NCBI RefSeq assembly: GCF_009687845.1
Contig: NZ_BLAD01000074.1
Coordinates: forward strand, 1 to 64,000
Length of the DNA stretch: 64,000 nucleotides
DNA from: Acrocarpospora corrugata
GTDB lineage: Bacteria > Actinomycetota > Actinomycetes > Streptosporangiales > Streptosporangiaceae
Direction: 5' to 3'
In this document: piece by piece, positions 53,783-60,587 of the stretch
Layout of the letters: every line of letters starts with the position of its first letter
Position numbering within the stretch: the first letter of the stretch is position 1
The notes under the pieces: generated by a model
What the model saw: only the letters and a program-made list of their open reading frames with translations
The model's database searches: none
What the model was told of the DNA's origin: nothing
Position numbers and translations under genes: made by a program

Positions 53783-54077
53783 GCCACGCCTCGATCACCA
53801 GCTCGCGGGTCTCCTCCTCGTCCAGCGCCCCCAACCAGGCCCGAACCCAGTGATACCGCTCATCCGACGGCACAGGCATGAAGAACTTCTCCGGCTCCGC
53901 CTCAACCAGCGCCGCCCGCTCCTCTTTCGGAAACCCGAACCCCATCGACGCCTCATCCGGCGAAATCGCCAGATACACGATCCGCCCCACCCGGAACTTC
54001 ACCCGATCCCTGATCAGATGCTCCGTGGTCCGCGGCAACGCCAGCGCGACCGCCCGAATCAAGTCAACAGTCACCAT
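53742..54077 (-). CDS. MmcQ/YjbR family DNA-binding-like protein
   Basis: 111 residues from ATG 54077. 'DLIRAVALALPRTTEHLIRDRVKFRVGRIVYLAISPDEASMGFGFPKEERAALVEAEPEKFFMPVPSDERYHWVRAWLGALDEEETRELVIEAWRMCVPKK' is the compact MmcQ/YjbR fold, with the conserved W in 'YHWVRAWL'. Its role is unknown, and DNA binding is inferred from structure of relatives. The 3' end is part of a tandem repeat. Confidence 0.85.
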   Translation of the reverse strand: MVTVDLIRAVALALPRTTEHLIRDRVKFRVGRIVYLAISPDEASMGFGFPKEERAALVEAEPEKFFMPVPSDERYHWVRAWLGALDEEETRELVIEAWRMCVPKKISALVP

Positions 54078-54198
54078 GCCCCGGATCGTAGACACCACCA
54101 CCGACAAATCCGCGACCTGTGCGCCCGACTGCGTTCCGGTGGCCGTATCTGATGCGGGCATAGGATCGCGCGCAGCGGTGGATGAGGGGTAGGACTGC

Positions 54199-54883
54199 GT
54201 GATCGTGTGGAACGGGCAACAACGCGAGCCGATCACCTGGGACATGTTCCTTGAGATCGACCCCGGATATCCGCCGAGATCTTGAGATCGTGGACGGATT
54301 CGTCGTTCCGCGCGAGCAGCGGAGTCGTGAGCATCAGAAGGTGGCGACCCGGCTGTCGTTGGCATTGGAGCGAGCGGCGGTGGCGGAGATGCGGCGGTCC
54401 CGCCGAGGCGATTGCTACGAGACCAACACCGAAGTGGACGTTCTGCTCTGGGAGGTGCCCCCGACCTGCTCTGGGAGGTGCCCCCGACCTGCTCTGGGAG
54501 GTGCCCCCGACCTGCTCTGGGAGGTGCCCCCGACCGCGCGTAAGCCGGACGTGGTTCTCCATCGCTGCCTGGAGGAGTTCGGGCAGCTGGCGGCCGACCC
54601 CGTAATGATCGTCGCCGAGGTGCTTTCCACCTGGTCAGGGCGTCGCGATCGTGCGCACAAGATGAGTGACTATGCCGATGGCGGTATTCCGCATTACTGG
54701 ATTGTGAGCTTCGACAAGGTCGGGGCGGTATCGATTGAGAGGTATGTGCTGGCGGGACGGAACAGCCCGTACACACATATCGGCACTACCCATCGCGACA
54801 TGGGCCCCATGGCTGTGAATGTCACCGCGCCCTTCCCCATCGAAGTGTTGTGGGCGGATCTGGCGGTCGCGCCGCAGGTCTGA
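54199..54883 (+). pseudogene. Uma2-family endonuclease gene, frameshifted and with a 23-bp repeat
   Basis: A GTG at 54199 starts the frame IVWNGQQREPITWDMFLEIDPGY, the usual Uma2 N-terminus (TWEMFLEIP...YRRDLEIVDG). An extra C at 54271-54272 shifts it, and 'RRDLEIVDGFVV' follows in the next frame to the end at 54883. The core has 'TEVDVLLWEVPPT', 'ARKPDVVL', 'VAEVLSTWSGRRDRAHKMSDYADGGIPHYWIV'. Catalytic Asp (PDVV), Glu (AEVLS) and Lys (KMSDYA) of the PD-(D/E)XK-like Uma2 fold are present. Between VPPT and ARKPD four 23-bp units are translated in three frames. A TTG at 54251 could start the second frame, but without the N-terminal strand. Uma2 proteins are common in actinomycetes and cyanobacteria; their role is unknown. 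Confidence 0.72.
54443..54534 (+). repeat. Four exact 23-bp tandem repeats in the Uma2 gene
   Basis: Units at 54443, 54466, 54489 and 54512, each ctgctctgggaggtgccccc plus gac, all identical. Because 23 is not a multiple of three, successive copies are read as LLWEVPPT, CSGRCPRP, ALGGAPD and LLWEVPPT. Three extra copies add 69 bp (23 codons), so the reading frame is restored. Confidence 0.97.
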
Positions 54884-54898
54884 GTGGAGCGTTCGCGG

Positions 54899-55414
54899 TC
54901 AGGAGACGCGGATCCAGTGGGGGTCGTCGTAGAGGACTACGTCGGTGCCCTGGAGGAGGCGGTCGGGGGCGGACAGGAGGGCCAGTTCGCCCATGGACTG
55001 GAGGTGGAGGAGGAGGTCGCGGACGCGGGGGCCGACGGGGAGGCGGCCCGGGGGGAGGGAGAGGTGGGAGCGGACCTTGTCGGCGAGTTCGGAGAGGCGG
55101 AACGGGCGGTGGGGGAGGAGAAGGCGGATCAGGGGGAGAGTGATTGTTCGTTCGGCTTCGGCGTGGGCCAGTTCCCAGACGAGCTGGGGGCCCCGGCGGC
55201 CGGTGGCGGCGCAGGCGGTGCACGGGCGGTTGTAGCCGGGGACGGGTTCGTGGCGGGCGGAGCCGAAGCAGGTGGTGCAGCGGTTGAGCTCCATGGCGTG
55301 GAGTTCGGCGGCGGTCTGGTCGGGCAGCGGCAGGTCGCATGAGCAGGTGAAGGTGCGGGCCGCCGGGGAGTCCGGGTCAGGATGCCACTGGACTAGTATC
55401 TGATGGTTCATCAT
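54899..55414 (-). CDS. Unknown protein with a Cys4 zinc-ribbon-like segment
   Basis: 171 residues from ATG 55414 (or 55411). Cysteines 'FTCSCDLPL' and 'RCTTCFGSARHEPVPGYNRPCTACAATGRRG' give a CxxC...CxxC pair resembling a DnaJ-type or ribbon zinc site. The C-terminal half has winged-helix-like patterns ('LPLIRLLLPHRPFRLSELADKVRSHL', 'GPRVRDLLLHLQSMGELALLSAPDRLL'). No family was recognised. It lies between the Uma2 gene and the metallo-hydrolase gene, on the opposite strand to both. Confidence 0.6.
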   Translation of the reverse strand: MMNHQILVQWHPDPDSPAARTFTCSCDLPLPDQTAAELHAMELNRCTTCFGSARHEPVPGYNRPCTACAATGRRGPQLVWELAHAEAERTITLPLIRLLLPHRPFRLSELADKVRSHLSLPPGRLPVGPRVRDLLLHLQSMGELALLSAPDRLLQGTDVVLYDDPHWIRVS

Positions 55415-55532
55415 CGCTTCGCACTTTAGCCGCCGCCAGGCGGGCGGACGCGGTCAGTCGTGAGACCGCGAAACCAACGCCTGCCGTTCGGGGAATGCGT
55501 CCGCGGTGCGCCACGAAACCGCGGTCTCTCAT

Positions 55533-55635
55533 CCGGCGGAGGTGCGCCCGCGCCACGAAGCACGGCCTGTCGTCCGGCGGAGGTGCGCCCGCGCCACGAA
55601 ACACGGCCTGTCGTCCGGCGGAGGCGCGTCTGTGG
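55533..55635. repeat. 41-bp tandem repeat upstream of the metallo-hydrolase gene
   Basis: Units start ccggcggagg at 55533, 55574 and 55615, 41 bp apart (two full copies nearly identical, a third partial), with a more diverged partial unit before 55533. It lies in the 294-bp gap between the two divergent genes and ends about 75 bp before the hydrolase start. Confidence 0.88.
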
Positions 55636-55708
55636 TCTGTGGCGACACGCCTGGTTCTGGCCATGCCCCCCATCACCGGCGCGCGGTCCTTGTGACACCA
55701 TCTTTGGT

Positions 55709-56800
55709 ATGCGTAAATCGGGGTGGTTGGCAGCGGGATTGGCGGCGGCGGGGGCCGCTTGGGCGATGCGGGACATTCCTGCCGCGCTGGGCGCGAAGCC
55801 CGCCGGCAAGCGGGCCGAGCGGATGCGCCGTTCGCCCCAGTTCGACGGTGACGCCTTCCGCAACACGGAACCGACCACGGTGCCGCCCGCCGGTGAGAGC
55901 AAACCCATCATGCGCGACCTCATCGAAGGCCGCGAACAGCGCAAACCACACGGCCAGATTCCCCTGGTGACCCCCTCGGTCAAGCCTTTGAGCAGCCTCG
56001 ACGTCATCTGGTACGGCCACGCCTCCACCCTGCTCGAAATCGAGGGCCGCCGGGTCCTGTTCGACCCGATGTGGAGCGACCGCTGCTCCCCGGCGGCCCA
56101 CCTCGGCCCGCGCCGCCTGCACCAGCCCCCGGCCCCGCTGGACACCCTCCCCCAGGTCGACGCGATCGTGATCTCCCACGACCACTACGACCACCTCGAC
56201 ATGCCCACCGTCCGCGCCCTGGTCGGCCTCCAGTCCGCCCCCTTCCTGGTTCCCCTCGGCGTCGGCGCACACCTGGAGAAATGGGGCGTCCCCGCGTCCC
56301 GGATCGTCGAGCTCGACTGGAACGAGTCGACCACCGTCGCGGGCCTGCGCCTCACCGTCACCGAGGCCCGGCACTTTTCCGGCCGCTCGTTCCGCCGCAA
56401 CGGCACCCTCTGGGGCTCCTGGGTGGTGGCCGGCGCGACCCGCCGCGTCTTCTACACCGGCGACTCCGGCTACTTCCCCGGCTACGCCGAGATCGGCGAG
56501 AGACACGGCCCCTTCGACCTGTCCCTCATCCAGATCGGCGCGTACAGCCCCAGCTGGCCGGACATCCACATGACCCCGGAAGAGGCCGTCGCCGCCCATC
56601 TCGACCTGCGGGCCCAACTTCTGATCCCCGTCCACTGGTGCACGTTCGTCCTGGCCTTCCACGCTTGGGGCGAGCCGGTCGACCGCCTCTGGCGCGAGGC
56701 CAAGGCCCGTGGAGTACGGCTGGCCGTCCCCAAACCAGGGGAGCGCGTCGCGGTCGATCAGCCGCCGCTGGTGGACGGCTGGTGGCAATCGATCTCCTAG
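55709..56800 (+). CDS. MBL-fold metallo-hydrolase (NAPE-PLD/UlaG-like)
   Basis: 363 residues from ATG 55709. Short N-terminal hydrophobic stretch ('GWLAAGLAAAGAAWAM'). The metallo-beta-lactamase fold has 'VIWYGHASTLLEIEGRRVLFDPMW', the metal motif 'ISHDHYDHLD' (HxHxDH), 'FYTGDSGYFPGYAEIGERHGPFDLSLIQIGAY' and 'PVHWCTFVLAFHAWGEPVDRL'. This order matches NAPE-phospholipase-D-like and related enzymes that hydrolyse phosphoesters or amides; the bacterial substrate is unknown. A short anchor suggests membrane association. Confidence 0.88.
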   Translation: MRKSGWLAAGLAAAGAAWAMRDIPAALGAKPAGKRAERMRRSPQFDGDAFRNTEPTTVPPAGESKPIMRDLIEGREQRKPHGQIPLVTPSVKPLSSLDVIWYGHASTLLEIEGRRVLFDPMWSDRCSPAAHLGPRRLHQPPAPLDTLPQVDAIVISHDHYDHLDMPTVRALVGLQSAPFLVPLGVGAHLEKWGVPASRIVELDWNESTTVAGLRLTVTEARHFSGRSFRRNGTLWGSWVVAGATRRVFYTGDSGYFPGYAEIGERHGPFDLSLIQIGAYSPSWPDIHMTPEEAVAAHLDLRAQLLIPVHWCTFVLAFHAWGEPVDRLWREAKARGVRLAVPKPGERVAVDQPPLVDGWWQSIS

Positions 56801-56849
56801 AACCCCAGTACGATTGCCGGGCACATGACGTCTGGCTGGGGGAGAGCGC

Positions 56850-57206
56850 GTGGCAGAGAAGGTCATCCTGATTGATGATCTCGATCAGTCCGAAGGCGAA
56901 GATGTGGTTCGGCGGGAGTTCCAGCTCCTGCAGCGCACGTTCGCGATCGATCTGTCGGAGGCGAACAGTGCGCGGCTGGCCGAGGCGGTCAGCCTGATCG
57001 AGCTGGCGCTGGAGCGGGGCCGCGAGGTCAAGCAGGCGACCAGGGCGCGGAAGGCGGCCGAGCCGCAGCGGCTGCAGGGGTTCACCAACAGCGACGTCCG
57101 GACCTGGGCCAGGGAGCAGGGCATCGAGGTGCCCGCCCGGGGCGCGGCGCCGGATGAGGTGATCGACAAGTTCCTGGCGGCGCAACCGGCGCCCGTGGAA
57201 CCCTGA
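56850..57206 (+). CDS. lsr2: Lsr2-family nucleoid-associated protein with altered AT-hook
   Basis: 118 residues from GTG 56850. The N-terminal dimerisation part ('KVILIDDLDQSEGEDVVRREFQLLQRTFAIDLSEANSARLAEAV') and C-terminal DNA-binding part ('FTNSDVRTWAREQGIEVPARGAAPDEVIDKFLAA') follow Lsr2. The minor-groove motif is R-G-A instead of the usual R-G-R. The canonical proteins silence AT-rich foreign DNA. This variant may bind more weakly or with other preference (inference). Followed by a PHP gene 3 bp later. Confidence 0.85.
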   Translation: MAEKVILIDDLDQSEGEDVVRREFQLLQRTFAIDLSEANSARLAEAVSLIELALERGREVKQATRARKAAEPQRLQGFTNSDVRTWAREQGIEVPARGAAPDEVIDKFLAAQPAPVEP

Positions 57207-57209
57207 GCC

Positions 57210-58073
57210 GTGCGGATCGATCTGCACAGCCACAGCACCGCCTCGGACGGGACAGAACGTCCCGCCGAGGTGGTTCGCCGGGCCGGGGAGGCCGGGCTCG
57301 ACGTCCTGGCCCTCACCGACCACGACGGCGTCGCCGGGCACGGGGAGGCGATCGAGGCGCTCCCGGACGGGCTGACCCTCGTTCCCGGCATGGAGCTGTC
57401 GTGCCGCCGGGACGGGATGAGCATCCACATGCTCGCGTACCTCTTCGATCCTGGGCACGCCGAATTGGCCGCCGAGCTTGAGCTGATTCGCGCCGCCCGG
57501 GACGATCGGGCCGCCGCGATGGTGAACCGGATCGTGGAGCTGGGCGCGCCGATCACTCTGGACATGGTGACGGCCATCGCCGCCGGCGGTGTGATCGGCC
57601 GCCCGCACATCGCCCGCGCGCTGCTGGCGGTGGGGGCCGTCGCGACCGTGGCGGAGGCGTTCACCCCCGACTGGATCGGCTCCGGCGGGCGCGCCCACGT
57701 CAGCCGCTACGCGCTGGATCCGGTCCGCGCGGTCCGGCTCACGCTCGCGGCCGGGGGAGCGGCGGTCCTCGCCCACCCCCGCTCCGCCAAACGCGGCCGG
57801 ACCGTCCCCGCCGAGTGGATCGCCGAACTGGCCGACGCCGGCCTGGCCGGGATCGAGATCGACCACCGCGACCACACCCCAGAGGCCCGCGCCGAACTCC
57901 GCGCCCTCGCCACCGACCTGGACCTGATCATCACCGGCTCCAGCGACGACCACGGCGACCTGACCGGCCACCGCCTCGGCTGCGAGACAACCACCCCAGA
58001 CCAGTACGAACGCCTCATCGCCAGCGCCACCGCGCGCACCCCGATCACCGCCGCCCTCCGCGAGCCCAACTGA
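57210..58073 (+). CDS. PHP-domain phosphatase (YciV/RnaAM-like)
   Basis: 287 residues from GTG 57210. 'RIDLHSHSTASDGTERPAEVVRRA', 'VLALTDHDGVAGHGEA', 'LVPGMELSCRRDGMSIHMLAYLFD' and 'VLAHPRSAKRG...LAGIEIDHRDHTPEA...LIITGSSDDHG' are the metal motifs of the PHP fold in order. Relatives remove phosphate from 3',5'-nucleotides or 5'-ends of RNA. Probably co-transcribed with the Lsr2 gene, 3 bp apart. Confidence 0.9.
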   Translation: MRIDLHSHSTASDGTERPAEVVRRAGEAGLDVLALTDHDGVAGHGEAIEALPDGLTLVPGMELSCRRDGMSIHMLAYLFDPGHAELAAELELIRAARDDRAAAMVNRIVELGAPITLDMVTAIAAGGVIGRPHIARALLAVGAVATVAEAFTPDWIGSGGRAHVSRYALDPVRAVRLTLAAGGAAVLAHPRSAKRGRTVPAEWIAELADAGLAGIEIDHRDHTPEARAELRALATDLDLIITGSSDDHGDLTGHRLGCETTTPDQYERLIASATARTPITAALREPN

Positions 58074-58249
58074 GCGGCCCCGCGACTACAACTCCTAACG
58101 GAAAAGGTGAGTCGCTGGGTCGATCGCCGTTATCCGGCGCCGTTCACGCAAGTGATGCTTCTCACCGCACCGGCGCCAGGAAGGCGCGGCCCATGCTGTT
58201 AGTGGTCCTCGGAGCAGCCAGAAGAGCGAATCCCATCTCGCAGAGCATG

Positions 58250-58440
58250 AAGCCGCGAGCCTCACCTCGCACATCAGACCAGGGAAAGCGCGACCCAGGG
58301 GTCCGCTGGGAGTCACCCGTGGAACGCGAAGCCGCGAACTTCCTCGCACATCAGACGAGGGGAAGCGCGATCCAGGTGCTCGCTGCGAGCCATCCCGTGG
58401 AGCGCGAAGCCGTGTGCCTCCCCGCTCGTCAGATCAGGGA
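58250..58440. repeat. 78-79 bp tandem repeat overlapping a hydrolase gene 3' end
   Basis: Units start aagccg at 58250, 58329 and 58407. The third (partial) contains the last codons and stop of the alpha/beta hydrolase on the minus strand (stop at 58429); the other two lie downstream. The shared parts are gaagccgcga, cacatcagac and agcgcgatccagg. The rest of 58074-58249 is non-coding with no other feature. Confidence 0.85.
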
Positions 58441-59049
58441 GAGGGTGAATTCTGTGGTCAGGTCGTGCCAGAGGCGGGGTTTGCGGAGCATTGCGTGGCC
58501 CTCGCCGGGGATGTCGATCAGGCGGACCTCGGTGGCGACTTCGGCGGCGTGGCGGGCGTAGGTGTGGGTGGCGGCGGGGGAGGTGATGCGGTCGGCGGTG
58601 CCGTGGATGAGGAGGATTCTCCGGGCGGCCAGTTGGGTGACGGGTTCGCCTTCGGGGACCCAGGGGGCCAGGGCGGCCACGCCGACGACGTTCGGGTGGC
58701 CGGCGACGCGCAGGGCGGTGCGGGCGCCCATGGAGTGGCCGACCAGGATGACGGGGACGTCGTGCTCGTGCCGGAGCCGGGTGAGGACCTGGTCGACGTC
58801 GGCGACGGGGGAGGCCTCGGAGCCGTTCCAGCCGCGCACGCGGTAGCGGACGCGCCAGACGGCCAGGCCGTGATCGGCGCCGGCCCGGGTGAGCGCCCAG
58901 GCGAACGGGAGCATCCGGAGCACCGCCAGTTGCCGCGCCGTGGTCGGGGTCCGCCCGACCTCCTGGCCGCCGTGCAGGACCATGGCGACCGCCTTCACCG
59001 CGCCACGGGCGGGGGCGACCTCGACGACGGGCTCACGCATCGCGGCCAC
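58429..59049 (-). CDS. Small alpha/beta hydrolase
   Basis: 206 residues. 'VKAVAMVLHGGQEVGRTP' is the oxyanion/first strand, 'PVILVGHSMGARTALRVA' the nucleophile elbow (Ser in GHSMG), 'RILLIHGTADRITSP' the acid loop, and 'IPGEGHAMLRKPRLW' the catalytic His. Its start overlaps the TetR regulator by 17 bp. It might be a lipase or esterase, substrate unknown. Its 3' end is part of a 78-bp tandem repeat. Confidence 0.85.
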   Translation of the reverse strand: MAAMREPVVEVAPARGAVKAVAMVLHGGQEVGRTPTTARQLAVLRMLPFAWALTRAGADHGLAVWRVRYRVRGWNGSEASPVADVDQVLTRLRHEHDVPVILVGHSMGARTALRVAGHPNVVGVAALAPWVPEGEPVTQLAARRILLIHGTADRITSPAATHTYARHAAEVATEVRLIDIPGEGHAMLRKPRLWHDLTTEFTLSLI

Positions 59050-59701
59050 CCCGGCGCGGCAGCCGCAGGGTGAGCAGCCGGGCGCGCGGAGCCACCCGCG
59101 CCGCCAGGCTGAACAGCGCCTCGGTCCGGGACCGGTCGGCGTCCAGATGCGTGAACAGGTTGACCCCCAGGTAGAAGGTGATCGCCGCGTACGCCAGGTC
59201 GCGCGGCGGCAGCAGTTTGGCGAGAGCGGAACCGCCGATGACGCGGTCCAGGGTCGTCTCGACGAAGTCGATCCACGGCTCGGAGCGTTTGACGATCTCC
59301 TCGCGCAGTTCGGGGCGGGCGATGCTCGCGCCGACCAGCTCGGAGAACATGGTGATGTGGCCCTCCGCGATGTCGGTGCGGTAGATCTGGGTGGCCACCT
59401 CCACCAGTTCCTCCAGGTTCCGGGCCGAGGCTACCGCCTCCCGGTAGGTGGTCATGCGCTGTTCTGAGGCGCGGTCCAGGGCGGCCAGCAGCAGCGGGTC
59501 GACCCCGCCGAAATGGTAGAAGACCAGGGCCGAGTTGACTCCGGCGGCGCGGGCGATGGTCCGGGCGCTGGTGCCCGCGTAGCCCTCCGCGAGCAGCGAT
59601 TCGCCCGCCGCCCTGATCAGCCGATCCCGGGTCTCGGCCCCCGACTGCTGCTTCCCGACCAACGCGCGCCTCCACTTGACACGAACCCGTCCTCTCATCA
59701 T
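59033..59701 (-). CDS. TetR-family regulator
   Basis: 222 residues from ATG 59701 (a second ATG follows directly). The helix-turn-helix is 'RDRLIRAAGESLLAEGYAGTSARTIARAAGVNSALVFYHFGGVDPLLLAAL'. Its C-terminal ligand domain ends in a basic stretch. It is divergent to the SRPBCC membrane gene with a perfect 18-bp palindrome in the 37-bp gap, so it almost certainly represses that operon and itself. It heads a two-gene unit with the hydrolase. Confidence 0.92.
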   Translation of the reverse strand: MMRGRVRVKWRRALVGKQQSGAETRDRLIRAAGESLLAEGYAGTSARTIARAAGVNSALVFYHFGGVDPLLLAALDRASEQRMTTYREAVASARNLEELVEVATQIYRTDIAEGHITMFSELVGASIARPELREEIVKRSEPWIDFVETTLDRVIGGSALAKLLPPRDLAYAAITFYLGVNLFTHLDADRSRTEALFSLAARVAPRARLLTLRLPRRGGRDA

Positions 59702-59705
59702 ACGG

Positions 59706-59723
59706 TTTAATCAGTTGATTAAA
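59706..59723. promoter_or_regulatory. TetR operator palindrome
   Basis: Perfect inverted repeat tttaatca (59706-59713), gt, tgattaaa (59716-59723), the most AT-rich element in this region. It lies between the ATGs of the divergent tetR and membrane-protein genes and would block both. Confidence 0.85.
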
Positions 59724-59738
59724 TCACTTGGAGGATGA

Positions 59739-60587
59739 ATGGGCTCCGCGCGCCGGATGCCGGCGGCCGTCCTGGCCGGACTGTTCGCCGCCTACCTGCT
59801 GTACGTGACGCTGCACGCCGGCGGTGTGGAGCAGACCGCGCTGTTCTACATCGGCATCCCGGGCCTCATCGCGGTCACCGTCGCCCTCACCGCCCGCCCG
59901 CGCACCGCCACCGGCCTGATCATGGTCACCATCACCATCGGTCTCGCCGTGGCCGGGCCGCTGCTGCGCGAGGGCATCGTCTGCCTGCTCATGGCCGCGC
60001 CGCTGTTCTACCTGGTCGGGCTGTTCATCGGGCTCTGCGTGGACTACGTCCACCGGCGTGGCACGTACCTGCTGGTGGGGCCGTTGATCCTGATGGTCGC
60101 GCTGGAGGGCGCCGCCGGGTCGGTGCCACGGGAGAACGAGGTCACCGTCAGCGTTCCTGCGCGGGGCGACGTCGAACTCGCGCTGGCGGAGGAGCCACGG
60201 TTCGGCCCTGTGCGGTCCCGTTTCCTGGCGCTGGGCTTTCCGAAGCCACTGAGCGCGGCCGGGACCGGGCTGGAGGTCGGCGACAGCCGGGTGGTCACGT
60301 TCACGCCACGGCGGTCGCTGGGGATCGGGGCGCCGCTCGAATCGCGTTCGATGACGTTACGGGTGATTCGCCGGGGGCCCGGCATGGTCGCCTTCGGCGT
60401 GGTCTCGGACACGACGCTGGCCCGCTGGATGGAGCTGCGGGAGGCCGAGTTCCGGTGGACGCCGGCGCGGCTGGAGGTGACCATCCGGTATCGCCGTACC
60501 TTCGATCCGAGCTGGTATTTCGGGCCGTTGCAGCGGCATGCGGTGGCGGCGGCCGCCACCTATCTGGCCGGGACGTTCACGTCGTGA
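59739..60587 (+). CDS. Membrane-anchored SRPBCC-like protein
   Basis: 282 residues from ATG 59739 (GGAGG four bases upstream). Four hydrophobic segments in the first ~125 residues ('VLAGLFAAYLLYVTL', 'TALFYIGIPGLIAVTVAL', 'GLIMVTITIGLAVAGPLL', 'YLLVGPLILMVALEGAAG'). Residues ~130-282 form a soluble part with an SRPBCC (helix-grip) pattern: 'NEVTVSVPARGDVELALAEEPRFGPVRSRFLALGFPKPLSAAG', 'SMTLRVIRRGPGMVAFGVVSDTTLARWMELREAEFRW'. SRPBCC domains bind hydrophobic ligands. It overlaps the following methyltransferase-like gene by 4 bp (GTGA). Confidence 0.75.
   Translation: MGSARRMPAAVLAGLFAAYLLYVTLHAGGVEQTALFYIGIPGLIAVTVALTARPRTATGLIMVTITIGLAVAGPLLREGIVCLLMAAPLFYLVGLFIGLCVDYVHRRGTYLLVGPLILMVALEGAAGSVPRENEVTVSVPARGDVELALAEEPRFGPVRSRFLALGFPKPLSAAGTGLEVGDSRVVTFTPRRSLGIGAPLESRSMTLRVIRRGPGMVAFGVVSDTTLARWMELREAEFRWTPARLEVTIRYRRTFDPSWYFGPLQRHAVAAAATYLAGTFTS

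Noticed and set aside
54443-54534. CRISPR-like array
   Set aside because: The 23-bp units are directly adjacent with no spacers, and there are no cas genes in the window.
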